Shown piece after piece: positions 1 to 11,748 of a stretch of 64,000 nt of DNA. The notes beneath the pieces are model-generated. The model was not told the DNA's origin and did not search any database. It worked only from the letters and a program-made list of their open reading frames with translations. Source of the DNA: Holacanthus passer. Lineage: Eukaryota; Chordata; Actinopteri; Pomacanthidae. The position numbers and the translations under genes were made by a program. The first letter of the stretch is position 1. Each line of letters starts with the position of its first letter. The stretch lies in the NCBI GenBank assembly GCA_025331565.1, contig JAFREQ010000063.1, forward strand, positions 496,001-560,000. The letters run 5' to 3'.

Positions 1-210
1 GAGCCGGAGCGACGCCCCATCGAAGGTCCTGAAGACTCCACCGCCGGACGCCACGCAGTGCTGCGAGCGCCGGGCGAAGCAGCCCCGCACGCCGTACCGC
101 AGGGTGCACTCCTCCTCGGCCTTACAGCGCCTCGGGTCGCACTGGATCAGGTTTCGTCCGATGCACTGGCAGCGTTTGGTGCAGTCACTGTTCCAAAACA
201 GCTGTTTGGG
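1..210 (-). other. tecta: tecta exon 13 (partial): link to and start of VWD4
   Basis: After a TTTCAG acceptor the frame reads PKQLFWNSDCTKRCQC and continues to a VWD start (GGGVFRTFDG), where the window ends mid-exon. The downstream coding sequence lies to the left of position 1. Confidence 0.93.
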
Positions 211-3200
211 CTGAAATAAAGAAACGTTTCTGTTAAAATTAGAGCTGAAACAATTCAACATTATCATTTCATTTCAGTTCTATTCATTGATGAGTTGAAT
301 GACAGAAATGTATTCTAACTATTTTGATACTCAGAGTGACTTTTCTTTAAGTAAAAAACTGGATCAAACCTTCCCAAGTTCCAGTTTTTCACTTGTGAGG
401 ATTAATATCTGATTTTTTCAATAGTAAATTGAGGCAAGGAAAACAAGCAATGATTTCATTTTGGGCTTTAAGAAATTGTAGTGAGGAGTGTTCTATACTT
501 TCCAACATTCTATAGCTAAAATAATAAATAGATGAATTAAAAAAAAACAACAGACTGATCTATAATGAACTATTATACAAAAATCCAATGATTCTGACAG
601 AACTTTGCAAAATATGATATTGGTGTGAAGGATTGCCTTTATAGATTGAATCAGAAAACTTTTGTTTTTGATCTTCCATCTCATTTTTATACTTCATTGT
701 TAGTAAATTGCACACAAATGAGTCAGCAAGTTTGGATGAAACTGATTTAAAAATATTTCCAGCCTGGCAATTTCATGCAAAATATTTCCCAATTAACGTT
801 AACCTGAAAAATCCTAAGTTTCTGGAAAGACTTTCATTACGGGTTTGTAATAGCAGCCTGATTTAGTGCTTAAAAAACGTTGTAATCACTGTCAGATGTT
901 TAAGATATTCACAGGCCAACGAGGACCTTTAATAAGAAGCCAGTTGTGGCTGGATCTGTAATATGTCTGGATGTGAGACTGACCTCGTAGTACTTGCCAT
1001 CAGTGTAGCAGCCACAGTTCTGAGGCAGGATGCAGCTCTTGCCGTTGAGCACGTAGCCCTGGTCGCACTGGCAGCCCTCCACGCAGTCCTGGCTGCAGTC
1101 CCTCTGGCCGCGGGCGGGGGCGCACTGAGGCGGGCAGACCGACATGCAACTGGAGTAATGGCTGTTAGGTGGACAGCTCTGGACTGGGAGCAGGCAGGTT
1201 GGCAAAGGTATTAGCAAATGATTGTGCTGACAACATTGTTCAAATAGGACATATTCCAGTACAAACATGTGTTGATTTTTCAGGAGAAAATATTTGCGGA
1301 CAAGTGTTGACTGGTCAGTCGTGTGTAGAGCTTATGTGGCTCTACGGCAGGTGTTTAAAGGAACAGTTCAACATGTTGGCCAGAGCATCAATATCAATCC
1401 AATACTTGCCTGTTAAGTATCGAAATGGAGTCAGGGCGTGGTTAGTCTAGCTTAGAATAAAGACTGGAAGAAGAAAACCCCACCAACACCTTGAAAGCTC
1501 ACTAATTAATAAACTGTATCTCATTTCTTTAAATTAATTCATACATAAACAGAAATGAAAAACTAGAATTTGTGGTTATATGGGGTGGTTATACTCCTGT
1601 TTCACCCAGTTAACCTAAATAATAATATGACACGTCCTCTTACTTCTAGTAGTATCTAACCATGCTGATACTTTTGTCTTTAGGCATAGCTATTAGTTTT
1701 CTCACTGACGCTACTTTGGCAACAGGAAGATGTGGAAGATAAGACAGAAGCACGCCAACTTCTCTATTATCAGCAGTAAGAACCAACACCAAAGTCTTCA
1801 TCTACTTCCACCATCAAGGAAGTGAAAACCCAGTGGACTAACTTTAGTTTTGATTTGAAATGTCTCTGCAACAACTGGAAAACTCTTACAACATGTGCAC
1901 AAACCATTTTACTTCGAACTGCTTCCTCAAAGCAAGTACGCTTCAAAACGGAAGCTCAAAGATGAATTGATACAGACTTCAAACTTGTAACTTTTAAGTT
2001 TTACCATGTTTTATGTTGCTTTCCTGTTTATTTTGCAGGTTAGCCTGTTGAATTTGGTGTTAGCATGTTCCACAGCTAATGTTTCTGTTGTAGGTCTAGA
2101 AGAAATGCTGTTTTTAATATTGAGGGCCAACCAGGAGAAATTGTGTGAACGTTAATTCTCATTTGAAGCCAATTAAATAACCGGACTGGTAGGTTGGATG
2201 TGGGTAACTGTTTTTCATGTTGCTTTATGTGAAACTTTATACTCTAACACAACTCAGCTGCCTTTGTTGTTACTCGAAAGCCCCTCCTGCTCTTTCTGAA
2301 GATATGTTCCCTTACATTGCCAATAGAGTGAAAAGAAGTAGAATACTGGGTTTGGGTTTGTGGTGCTATTACTACTAATTTCAACAGTAAACAATATCCT
2401 ATGAATAATCCACGAACCTGACTGTCAACAGTTTTCACTGGAACTACTTTCTATCAAAAAATATAGTCCCAATTAAAGCTGTTGACAGTGTGTTTTGTGG
2501 ATCATTAACAGTAACATTGCAACATATTGCTGATGATTTTAAAAGTAATTGTTCAACACTGTGAGCACCACAAATGAAATTCCATTCAGCTCCATTGTTT
2601 TGGGATGGAGGCAGAGATCGCAGAGACAGACATGTCAAAACACAGACAAATAAAACGAAAGTTATCCGCATGAGCAGATGCAATGAGAGGTTATAAAATG
2701 TGTTCAACAAGGGGAGACCTTTGATCACACACACATAAAGTACATGGTGAAATAAAGGTGAGTCCAGACTTGCACTCACCACACGGTGTGTCACTCCTCC
2801 AGCCGGTAACAGGCACCCCTTGGGTCTGACATGTGCTGGCATATATCTGCAGCCAGTTACAGATTGTATCCTGAGCTCCCAGGTCCAAACAGGTGTCCTG
2901 CAGGCAGCTTTGATAAAAGAACATTGGCGCCACCTTACTGTGACAACGAGCAAACACACCTCCTCGATCCACAATCAGCCCACACAGCCTCACGGCCTCA
3001 GGCTCCACGAACACATACAGTCCATCTCCAATGTGGAAACGTATGCCTGTGTTGACTTCGTTTGCTCCGTCGTCATTGCCGATGTTCGCGTTGCCGTCAG
3101 CCACCATGAGGGGGCCGTCATTTAGCGAGCTTTTCTCTCCCAGGCCACAGCGTGGGCACGAGTCTCCACAGCCCACCTGGCAGAAGGTGTCCCTCTCTGC

Positions 3201-6200
3201 CCAGGCCATGCCCCAGTCGGTGGTGGTCAGGGTGGGTGGGGATAAGGGCATGCCCTGGCAGAGGCCGCAGGAGGCATTGTAGAGGTCACGGGGCAAAGTC
3301 AACAGGAGGAGCGTGTTCCAGTCAAAGGCCACCTTCAGGCCAAAATCTGTCTCCAGAATGAGCTGCATGCCCAATGTGAAGATGTTGACCTTCCCTGGGC
3401 CCAGCTTCAGAGGAAGGTACAACCGCTCCTTATTCACCTGAGTGAAGAGACATTCAATAAAACTGCTTCTAGTTTGAACAGGTTTAACTCTTATTATAGG
3501 ATCACCATCAGCTAACACACATTCCTACAGAAGCATTTTTAACACCAAGTCATAGTTTCTAATCCAACTGACCTGCATGTTCTCAAAGTATGTGGGAAAA
3601 CCCAGGTGATGAATGGATAACATTAAGACTCACTGAAAGAGCTTCTATGTGTTTCTCATATAATCTAATTGCATAAGAGAGACAGAAACAGAGAGAATGA
3701 GAAAAAATGTGTGTGCATGTGTGTCTGTGTGAGTTCACGTGTGTGTGTGCGTGGGCGTGTTGGGTTATGTGTGTCATTTCTATTCCTCCTCAGATCTTTT
3801 AGTCGGTTTGTGAACCCGGTCCAAATGTCGCTCAGGGTCGGGTTTTGTCTGAGCCAAATCCAGCCTGATAAAAGATGCCCATTGAAATTAGATCCACCTT
3901 AAGCCAATCAAAAGGAATTCACCCTCTGCCTGGTTATTCTATCGGCTTGATTAGAAATAACATGTCCTCACAAATACAACAACTATGACCTTCACGGGTC
4001 AGGCATAAAAATAGTGTTAAGATATAAATATGCATTTTATGAGCCTTATATTTCCTAATAAAAACATAATACATAATCATGGCTCTTGATTCATTTACTG
4101 CCGTTTCTGTTCATGCACTCACCGTCACAGTGTTTTTGTAGCTTCGAGACACTTCAATCTCATACTCGTACACCTCCAGTACAAACCCTCTCACCCAGAT
4201 TGACTGGCCTGTGTCCCTTTCCTCATTACGAGCTGCCAGTTTAAACTGAGGAAAAGTTCCACTGATGGTTGCATGGTCCCTGCCTCCTCTCCCACAGCTG
4301 GTGGTGGCCATCCGAAGAGTACAAGAGCTCTGCAGCTCAAATGGTACGCCACCAAATGGCAGAAAATGTCCATAACCAGCCGCCACACACAGGGCCTCCG
4401 TGCGCGGCTGGCAGAAATACAGGCCGTCGTTCTCCTGGCAGTACTCCTCAAGGTGACAGGGTGCGAGCTGACAGTATACGCTGTTGTCAGAGCCATTGCA
4501 GTAGCAGCGCTCCTGGCACTCCCAGTCTGTCCAGAAAGTCTGATTAGTGGCCAGCTGGCGCCCGTGGCTCATGCAGCCACAATCACTGCGTGCCACACAC
4601 AGGCCATCGCGAAGTGCAAAGCCTTCCTCGCACTGACAGCCCTCCTGGCACGGCAGGGGGCACGGCTCTTCAGGTTCATCCAGGTTGGCACAGGTCAGAG
4701 GGCAGGCGCTGGTGCACTCATCAAAATGGCTGTTCTCTGGACAAGGAAGAGCTGAGACAGAGGAACGAGGCAAGAAGCAGCAAGTGAGAAGCAAAGACAA
4801 TGGTCAAATCCATATTCCAAGAATACCCAACCAAAAATGATTTTATGTATTAAATACTGAATTTCTGTAGGATTGAATTAGGATGGCTTGGACTTACCAC
4901 AATTACAATGGACTCCACTGGTGACCAAGTTAATGGCAAAAAAAGTGGAGCATAATCCACCACTTGAGTGTCCTTATATATATATCTTGTATGTTTTTAT
5001 ACCTCATGTATCTTATATTTTTTTTAAAAAGACTAAATACAAAGAAGAAAATACTTTTCTTTGTACCCTTTGTCAGACCCTTATATGAAAATGTACCTCC
5101 CACCAAATTCAACAAAGTCTTGTTGTAACTGTATTTCACTTGTTTAATAAAAAAAAAAAAAAAACTTTTTGACTTGTTCTAGACAAGTTTCCTCACTAAA
5201 AAGTTACAATGAAGTGAGACAGATTTGGAGTTTGAAACGTTTTTTTGTTAACCTGTCTTGTAAACCTGTTCTCTGTTCTGGACACAGAGATGATCTTTTC
5301 ATCTTATTCTGGGTTTGAAGCCAAACAACCAAAATATCAGCTTGTTCCTGTAAATTAAACATATATCTACTTACGGCAGTTGGTAGCACTCCTCCAAGAA
5401 GCGAGGCCTACTTGAGCATCCTGACAGGCGGTGGCATAAGCCTGCAGTGAAGAACACAGGGCTGAGCGATTGCCTTCCTTTACACACATGTTATACAAGC
5501 AGTTCCTGAAGAATGGTGAGGGGTTGACCACTGCATGACAAGCCAGAAATGAACTATTCCCCGGGTCGTTGATGTTGCCACACATCCAAGGACTCTGGTA
5601 GAGACGCAAGTCTGTGCACATTCGGTACAGGTCCTCGCAGTCACCATTACAGGTGAGGTCATCGGCAATGGACCGCCAGCCCTCTGTGAACTGTTCAGTA
5701 GACTCCGCCAGGCGTCCATTTGGAAGGCGAAGGTCATCAGTGGCATTGCTATTGAAGACGCCACATAGACCACAAGTAACATTGTAGAAGAGGGTGGAGA
5801 GGGAGATGTTGAGGAATCCCTGGCGTGTGTAGTGGACGCGAAGCAAACCACGGGACTCCACCACTGTGGCATTGCCTGGTGCTCTGTAGATCATCATTGT
5901 CTCCATCGGATGGACATATGGGAGCCGCACTGGTTCACCATTCACCTGGAACACAAAAGGCGTCAAACTCATTCATCTGCTGAAACTAGATGACAAAAAG
6001 GTTTTTGTCCTGCAGAGAAAATACAAACCTTTACTATATCAAAATCAGTCCCTCCCATCTGAGCTTCCAGATTAGCCACTGTAACTACCACAGGTCTTTT
6101 CCAGGACGGGCCTTTGTTCATCAGCCGCCGACCCATCTTCACCTCCACCATTGACCCATTAACTGGCACTGGAGCACACAGTTTCAGCAGGTAGTAGGAG

Positions 6201-9200
6201 CTGTCATCTGGGAACGGCAGGAAGGTGCCATCAAAGGAGGATGTCACTGAGTTCTGGGTGATTGAGCACACTCCCTCCCTCCGAGGGTAGCAGCCCAGCA
6301 AGCCCACCTCTGCCACACACACCTCACCCTCCTTACAGGACTCGTTGAAACAGGAGACTTCCCCAGCAGGCCCACAGTTGCAACGGAGGGTACATTCACC
6401 TTCTTCACCGCTGGGGCCTGCCCAAAAAGTATTATTTAGGGGGTAATAGAGGCCGTTATGCTCACAGCCACAGTCTTCACGCTGTACACATCGGCTGCCG
6501 CTGAGAACATAACCTTGGTTACACTGACAGCCCTCGGTGCAAGGGTGAGCACAATACAGGGGGGCGGTGAGGTCTGAGCAGGAGGCTGGGCAGGCACTAG
6601 TGCACACTTGGTACTGGCTGAACTCTGGACATGTCAAAGCTGAAAAGCAGTAAAAAAGAGGAAACGATGTTAGGAGAAACAATTAAATTAAAGAAAGATG
6701 AAGAATCTGCGTAAACTGAATCAAACTGAATCTCACCGCAGAAGGTCCGAGATCTCCAGGATCGTATCGTGACACCAAGGGCCTGGCAGGCCAGAGCATA
6801 GGCCTGGATGGCCTGACAGAGTGTGGTGATATTATCCCTGTTGCTGCACATGTCATATACACAGCTATATACAAAGGCTGTAGGGTCCACTACAGCTCTG
6901 CAGTCCCTAAAAGGTCCATCGGTTTTGTTGATGAGCCCACAGTAATCTGAGCGAAAGTAGAAGGCTTCTGTTAGAGGGTCACACACGCTGCAGTTCTGGG
7001 CGCAGCCATCGGTACATCTCCAGTCCGCATCCTCAGCTCTCCAGCTGCCCCCTAACTCCACAACACTTTCTGCTAGAGAGCCGTCAGGAAGCACGGGATC
7101 ATCAGCTGGGTCATCATTATAGTTACCACAAAGGCCACAGGTGTTGTTGAAGTAGGAGCTGGGTAGGGAGATGGATGCATAGTGTTGGCCATCATAGGTT
7201 ACCAAAAGTCCAAAGTCTGTTTCTAAAGCCACGGCAACCCCAGACTGATAAACCTTGACAGCACCAAGCTGGAGCTGGACTGGTAAAGTCTTCATCAAGC
7301 CATCCACCTAGAGAGAGGAACAAAGGGCAAATCAGAAAAGGACGGAAAACTTAATCAATTGTCAATATATGCCAATTTAGAATACTGTCAATTTCTTCTA
7401 TCTGTCAATTGTGACAAAACTCTCAAAATAAGTATCTTGGATCATTAACCAGCAATGAATATAAAGAAAAACATACATCCAGGAGGTAAATAACGATCTG
7501 TTTACTGCCCAAATGTGTGCCAAGAAGGACAAATATTATGGTAATTCCTAATATAAAAGGGTTCACAGATTCTCACCTGGACTGTCCCCAAACTGCCTTT
7601 GGGTAACATGACTCTGTGACCATACACCTCCACTGTGACATCTCTAAGCCAAGAGACAGAGGCGACCCCACGATTCTCATTTTTGGCCTCCACACTAAAG
7701 AATGGCAACCCTGCAACCTCCCAGCAGGGCCGAGCCAGCAGGTAGGAGCAAGTTCCTTGGAAGTGATAGAGGAAGCCATCAAAGGTGTGGTAATGAGGGT
7801 CGCCAAACACCACACAGGTGCTGGTGCGTGTCGGCTGACAGTAAAAGGCTCCTTCCTGCTGCTCACAGGTCTCCAGCTGCCCGCATGGAGCCTCTTGACA
7901 ATGCACCTCGTTGTCAACGTCAAGGCAGCGGCATCGTTGTGAACACTGGTCAGACAACCAAAAGATTTCCCCTCGTCTGTAATAACGTCCTGGAGAGGAT
8001 GCAGGAAAGACAGAGGAGGTATTTACAAATACAGTTCTGCAAACAGCTGAAGGATTTGATTCAAAAATGTCATTGACTGCTCTTCGTGTTTACTGATATA
8101 AAGATGCTGAAACTACTTAGCATGAGAGAACATGTAGACATTTGAACTTGCCATTGTAGCTGCAGCCATTGGCAGGATCTATCAGTTCAGTGTCTACACG
8201 GAAGAACCAGCGACCAGGGACATTTACATTGGTCGTCTGTTCAATGTTGACGACATCATTTGACCGTGATCCTGGCAGGTTGAAGAAGTGACCAATGTCT
8301 CCACCATTAAAACCTGACTGAAAAGGGGAAAGGTGTGAGGGACGTGAGGTGAAGTGTTTATCATATCAGTCATATAATAGAAAAGGATTATCATGTGTGT
8401 GATTGGATCTCGGGGACATTGTGAGAATACCTGAGCTGTTGTCCCACCAAGTCCTGTTAAAGGATCTCCACCACTGGCTGTTCCTGTGCTCCATGTGATC
8501 TCTCCGTAGTTGAACATACTGAAGCACGCCACACCATCTGAGATTAGAACAGTCTGGAATGTGTTCACCTGTCAATCCAACAAGAGGATTAAAATAGTTT
8601 TACAACAAGAAAAACAGACATGTAAATAAGACATAAACAAGAACAGAAGAAAACTATGATAGAGAAGAATCATTTAATTATTTAACAAACGCCCCATGTA
8701 TTGTAAAAAATGAATATGTGGAATTAAAAATGGCACAGGGTAAATGTCTGACTAAATTATATTCTGTAGATCTGGTCATTGATGGGAAACATTGCATCAG
8801 ATCAAAGTGACGTCAATTTTTATCTCCTTAGTCAAGGCAACATGTGGTTGTGGTTTTTAATGATACAACTGCTGTTTCCAGTCTTTCAATGACAAAATTT
8901 TAAAGCCCACTTGGAATCTAGTAATTGAAATGCTTGAATTGAAATACAAATGTATGTAAAACTGTTCCTCAAGAGTGAAGAGTGTTTCTTTTATAATTTG
9001 GATTATACCGGGGTCGTCTGACTTCCTCCGTAGAAGGTGACTTGGTGCCACGTTGAGATAAAGACCCAGGTGGCTGTGAAGGTGGGCATGTTTTTGAAGT
9101 ATTTCCGGACATCTTGTGTTGCCCTTTCCAGTATTTCCGGTTCAATGGACTCTCGGTAGTACACATCTCCGCGGATGCCGTTGTGAACATCTGCCCAAAG

Positions 9201-9741
9201 TGGAGCAATGAATGATCTGCTGTCACTCAGGGGAAAAGCCTCTGGTGTGAACTGGCTAACCTGCACGTTGAAGGAGACCACACCATTGTTGTTGACCTGT
9301 GAACAGAACAGACAGGGTTGTATGTCAGCATCATGAACTGTAAACATTATACTTTATACATTGCAATAAATTATTTTAAGATTGATAGATTACTGGGCAA
9401 TAATGAGAATGTGAGAGATTTAAAGAAGGCTTACATAGATGGAGCGGTAGGGGACATTGAAGAAAATGAAATTAATGAGCAAAATTATTTCAGGAGAACT
9501 CCCATCATCCATCTTCGGGGTCTCTAGATCCCTATGGCTGGGTCCATATGGATACAGGATGTCCTGAGTACTAGCTAAAAGGAGAATAATGCATAAGAGC
9601 TCATTACATTGACTAACCCTCAAAACATGAAGGGACTGATGCAGAGGATGACTTTAATATATTTATGTGTGTCGTACCTCCAGTCTGTACAAAGATGCTG
9701 AAGAGGTGGAGCAGAATGACTGGACAGCCTGGCCTGACCAT
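1..9741 (-). CDS. tecta: Alpha-tectorin, N-terminal ~3/4 (13 coding exons; C-terminus beyond left edge)
   Basis: Major non-collagenous glycoprotein of the tectorial membrane/otolithic membrane, secreted by inner-ear supporting cells. Coding exons in transcript order: 9741-9678, 9574-9435, 9296-9009, 8568-8431, 8317-8152, 7989-7577, 7307-6737, 6639-6029, 5945-5375, 4751-4123, 3437-2780, 1183-984, 210-1 (open at the window edge). Together they give 1,553 codons with no stop, and every junction keeps frame. Splice sites are GT-AG except intron 5, which reads GC-AG. Domains by residue: signal peptide 1-21, NIDO ~70-260, VWD1 from ~322 with a clear GDPHYHTF motif, C8 and TIL, then VWD2-C8-TIL, VWD3-C8-TIL, and the start of VWD4 at the left edge. 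Vertebrate alpha-tectorin is about 2,100 residues, so the rest of VWD4, the ZP domain and the GPI signal lie outside. Start chosen because the ATG at 9741 opens a hydrophobic leader (PVILLHLFSIFV) directly after an acceptor. Close residue-by-residue agreement with mammalian TECTA separates it from zonadhesin or IgGFc-binding protein. Confidence 0.96.
984..3437 (-). other. tecta: tecta exons 11-12: VWD3 second half, C8, TIL3 (remodelled)
   Basis: Exon 11 (3437-2780, 658 nt) and exon 12 (1183-984, 200 nt). Exon 11 begins in the usual place (VNKERLYLPLKLGPGK) but has CGLCQGMPLSP where VWD domains normally have CGLCGxYN plus an acidic segment. It also has about 40 extra residues, rich in Asp, Asn and Gly, between the CPRC cysteines and the conserved CHSKV of C8. 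No stop or obvious intron interrupts it. Exon 12 is TIL3 (CPPNSHYSSCMSVCPPQC) and ends at GKYYE before a GTCAGT donor. Confidence 0.9.
1355..1775. repeat. Dispersed teleost repeat (family E) in tecta intron 12
   Basis: The stretch contains the run 'aaaggaacagttcaacatg', then 'tagcttagaataaagactgg', 'aaagctcactaattaa' and 'actgacgct'. I recognise this order as a dispersed element found many times in percomorph genomes. It is diverged and its class is not determinable by eye. Confidence 0.6.
3695..3775. repeat. Degenerate TG-rich simple repeat
   Basis: Imperfect TG/GTGTGC repeats in tecta intron 10. No coding content. Confidence 0.7.
4123..5945 (-). other. tecta: tecta exons 9-10: VWD2 second half-C8-TIL2, VWD3 first half
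   Basis: Exon 9 (5945-5375) is again exactly 571 nt and carries CGLCGVFNSNATDDLRLPNG and a C8 domain (CHAVVNPSPFFRNCLYNMC). Exon 10 (4751-4123, 629 nt) carries TIL2 (CPENSHFDECTSACPLTC) and the first half of VWD3 (AGYGHFLPFGGVPF). Exon phases repeat those of module 1, entering phase 0 and leaving phase 1 after C8, as expected of modules that arose by tandem duplication. Confidence 0.92.
6029..7989 (-). other. tecta: tecta exons 6-8: VWD1-C8-TIL1 and start of VWD2
   Basis: Exon 6 (7989-7577, 413 nt) has a cysteine-rich lead-in and then VWD1 opening with CVVFGDPHYHTFDG. Exon 7 (7307-6737, 571 nt) holds the second half of VWD1 with the intact CGLCGNYNDDPADD motif and the C8 domain (DYCGLINKTDGPF...SCVYDMC). 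Exon 8 (6639-6029, 611 nt) holds TIL1 (CPEFSQYQVCTSACPASC...) and the first half of VWD2, which lacks a GDPH motif as mammalian TECTA VWD2 also does. Several N-X-S/T sequons are present, fitting a secreted glycoprotein. Confidence 0.92.
8145..8152 (-). other. tecta: GC donor of tecta intron 5 (GC-AG intron)
   Basis: On the minus strand the exon ends AATG and the intron begins GCAAGT. The acceptor CTCTCCAG ends at 7990. Phase 1 on both sides joins into N-G-R-Y-Y, in frame with the family. The nearby GT at 8147-8146 would break the frame, so the non-canonical GC donor is preferred; GCAAGT is the usual context for such donors. Confidence 0.8.
8152..9574 (-). other. tecta: tecta exons 2-5: NIDO domain block
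   Basis: Four exons (9574-9435, 9296-9009, 8568-8431, 8317-8152) encode residues ~22-265. Visible hallmarks include PYRSIY then VNNNGVVSFN, an APLWADVHNGIRG stretch, TFTATWVFISTW and FNYGEITWSTGTASGGDP, all typical of the nidogen-like (NIDO) extracellular domain at the N-terminus of alpha-tectorin. The first three internal junctions are phase 0. The last exon ends in phase 1 at a GC donor. Confidence 0.93.
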
Positions 9742-9742
9742 T

Positions 9743-9870
9743 CTAAAAAAAAAACAGAGATAATGAGATGAGAGATCATATCAGCAGTGTGATTAATTTT
9801 CTCATTACATTACCATCTCCTTACGAATTGAGAAACCCTGTCTGAGCCGTTACATTACCTGTCTTTCAGG
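9743..9870 (-). other. tecta: 5' leader intron of tecta just before the start codon
   Basis: The coding start is preceded by a strong acceptor (pyrimidine tract, then TAG at 9745-9743), so the ATG exon is probably exon 2. A possible donor, ACAG|GTAATG at 9859/9858 on the minus strand, could end a short leader exon. A stronger donor lies much farther upstream at 12,497. I cannot decide between them from sequence. Confidence 0.45.
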
Positions 9871-11200
9871 CAGACATGAGTCATAGGACAACTTCCCATA
9901 AACAAGGCCATTAGACAAAAGTAGAGAGGAGGAGAACCATCAAACCAACGTCACGTTACTTCTTTAAGATCAGGCTCCCAGGTCTCCCCTGAGGGGCCCT
10001 GAAAAGGCCCCATTATGCATGCCAGAACAATGTGTCAGGATCACATTTGCCTTACAGTCCCATGTGAGCCGGCAACAGTGGACTACGGGCCTCTCTGTGC
10101 CTCGGTTCCCTGCAGCCGACCAAACTGGCCCTCTCTGCTCCAGCGTCTCTGTGTCTGAAGCCGCGAGGCTGCTTAGGACCTCATTACCACTTCTGTTTGG
10201 GAGCAATCCATGCCTTGTTGGCTAAAGGGAGAGGAGCATAAACACTGGGGCACTAATGGCTTTAAGTGAGTAGGTTTGAATTGCCAAGGTCTTTGCAGTG
10301 GCCCTTTGGGGCTGTTCAGTGCCTGGCTTGGCATGTTTCCCACTGGCAAAGTAGAGTGTACAGCCAAGTTGGCAGGTTTTCTGATCACCATATAGCATTT
10401 AAGCTTAATTGTTTAATGAAACAGAATGAAACTTCAAAAGGTTTTGTTTGCACATTCAGTGAATTTAAATATTAATGGACCTATAACATCACTGCCAACT
10501 TCACTGTTCTCAACATTCTCATCTGTTATTGCATTAAGTTGGACAAATGGAAGTCAGCACCAGTATCCCAACATGCATTTCACATCAACTAGCAGTAATG
10601 GCCATGGGACATGAATCAGACCGACAACTTTTAGAACCTTTGTATTACAACTTTTGACTAGTCACCAGATTTAGTTTGGCCATTTTCAGGTGAGAAATTA
10701 TCGTTTAAAGAAACATTATTATTCATGGTTGATTCATTAAACGCCTACTTTGAAATTTGTGCCAGCTAGCTGGCCTGCTAGCTACCAACCAACCAGCGTT
10801 ACCTCAACAAGCCCTTTGGTAAATGTACCAGAAGCACTGACAACTCTGCATTGTTTTAAGCATAAGACATTATTCCTTTTGGGAGATACACTTTAGTTTC
10901 AGGGTCAAAATCAAATATTTGTTGCTGGTGAAGCTGGTTTCAGCGAAGGTAAAGCTATGGTTCACGTTTTTATTGAGCTGTTTTTGTTGTGTAAAAGTGC
11001 TATCTGTGTGTAGTTTTGACTCCTTGTATCTACACGTAATGCAACACTTACATAAGAAAAAAATAATGAAACCATTCATAATTTTAAATTAAAATGAGCA
11101 GAGGCAGTTTGGTGCATGATGTTATTTTTCTTTTTATTATCGCTACACGTGACAATGAGGATAACGGGTGTTCCCTCACGTTGTGTTTGATGGCAGTGTA
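9870..11200. other. Intergenic, nothing recognised
   Basis: Only short open frames without family resemblance or splice support. AT-rich from about 10.4 kb. Confidence 0.6.
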
Positions 11201-11205
11201 AGTTG

Positions 11206-11213
11206 TATAAAAG
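11206..11213 (+). promoter_or_regulatory. TATA-like box, plus strand
   Basis: TATAAAAG sits about 500 bp upstream of a short ATG-led exon candidate (11,707-11,748). It could be the promoter of a plus-strand gene whose 3' exon is at ~14.9 kb. A donor-like TGAG|GTATGTG at 11,424/11,425 would end a leader exon. This is weak evidence on its own. Confidence 0.25.
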
Positions 11214-11706
11214 CTAGTGAACCTTTGAGTTTCTCACACAGTAGTCGTGTGGTTGAATGAACAAATTGACCAAATAAAATTCTGTAAAGTTTTTTATAGT
11301 TTGAAACTGGACTTTGGTGTGACATGACTCGGTATGATTTATGGATCTATGTGTAAACACCCTCTGTCTAAACTTTTACTGTCCTGAAGACGATACTGTT
11401 GATCTGGATCTGTTGATACTTGAGGTATGTGAGGCCACTTCTCTCTAATCTCTCTAATGTGTGAATTCTCTTCAGCTTGATGGTAAATTGTGTTCAGGTG
11501 TGCCAAGGTTAGTGAGCCCTGCTGAGAGAGGTCTGCCCTCGTGTCATCGGCCTCTCATCATACATCGTCAACAGAAGGATTACCACAATTGCTCTTTTGA
11601 CTCTTGTAGCTCAGCATCTTATCTGACTGGCGTTAACTCTGTGCCTTTTAGCAAAGCGATTAAGATAAAGCCTCCAGGACTTAAATGATGAACAAGACAC
11701 TTCAAC

Positions 11707-11748
11707 ATGTTTATCTCTGGGGTCACACTTAAGGAGAAGCTGTATCAG
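11707..11748 (+). CDS. Candidate first coding exon of an unidentified plus-strand gene
   Basis: An ATG followed by 14 open codons (MFISGVTLKEKLYQ) ends exactly at a consensus donor, CAG|GTAAGA. It lies between a plus-strand TATA-like box and the better supported terminal exon at ~14.8-15.0 kb. The link between the two is inference; intermediate exons would be needed to match phase (0 here, 2 at the terminal exon). The exon is short enough that chance is a real alternative. Confidence 0.2.

Noticed and set aside
2444..2974. 176-codon minus-strand frame running past tecta exon 11
   Set aside because: Partly the wrong frame of exon 11 and partly intron; a clear donor at 2,780 ends the exon.
4273..4755. 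160-codon plus-strand frame
   Set aside because: Antisense of tecta exon 10, kept open by its composition; no family resemblance.
5480..5872. 130-codon frame on the minus strand
   Set aside because: Shadow frame of tecta exon 9; the correct frame encodes VWD/C8.
8145..8147. GT donor for tecta intron 5
   Set aside because: Using it adds five bases and breaks the frame into exon 6; the GC donor keeps it.
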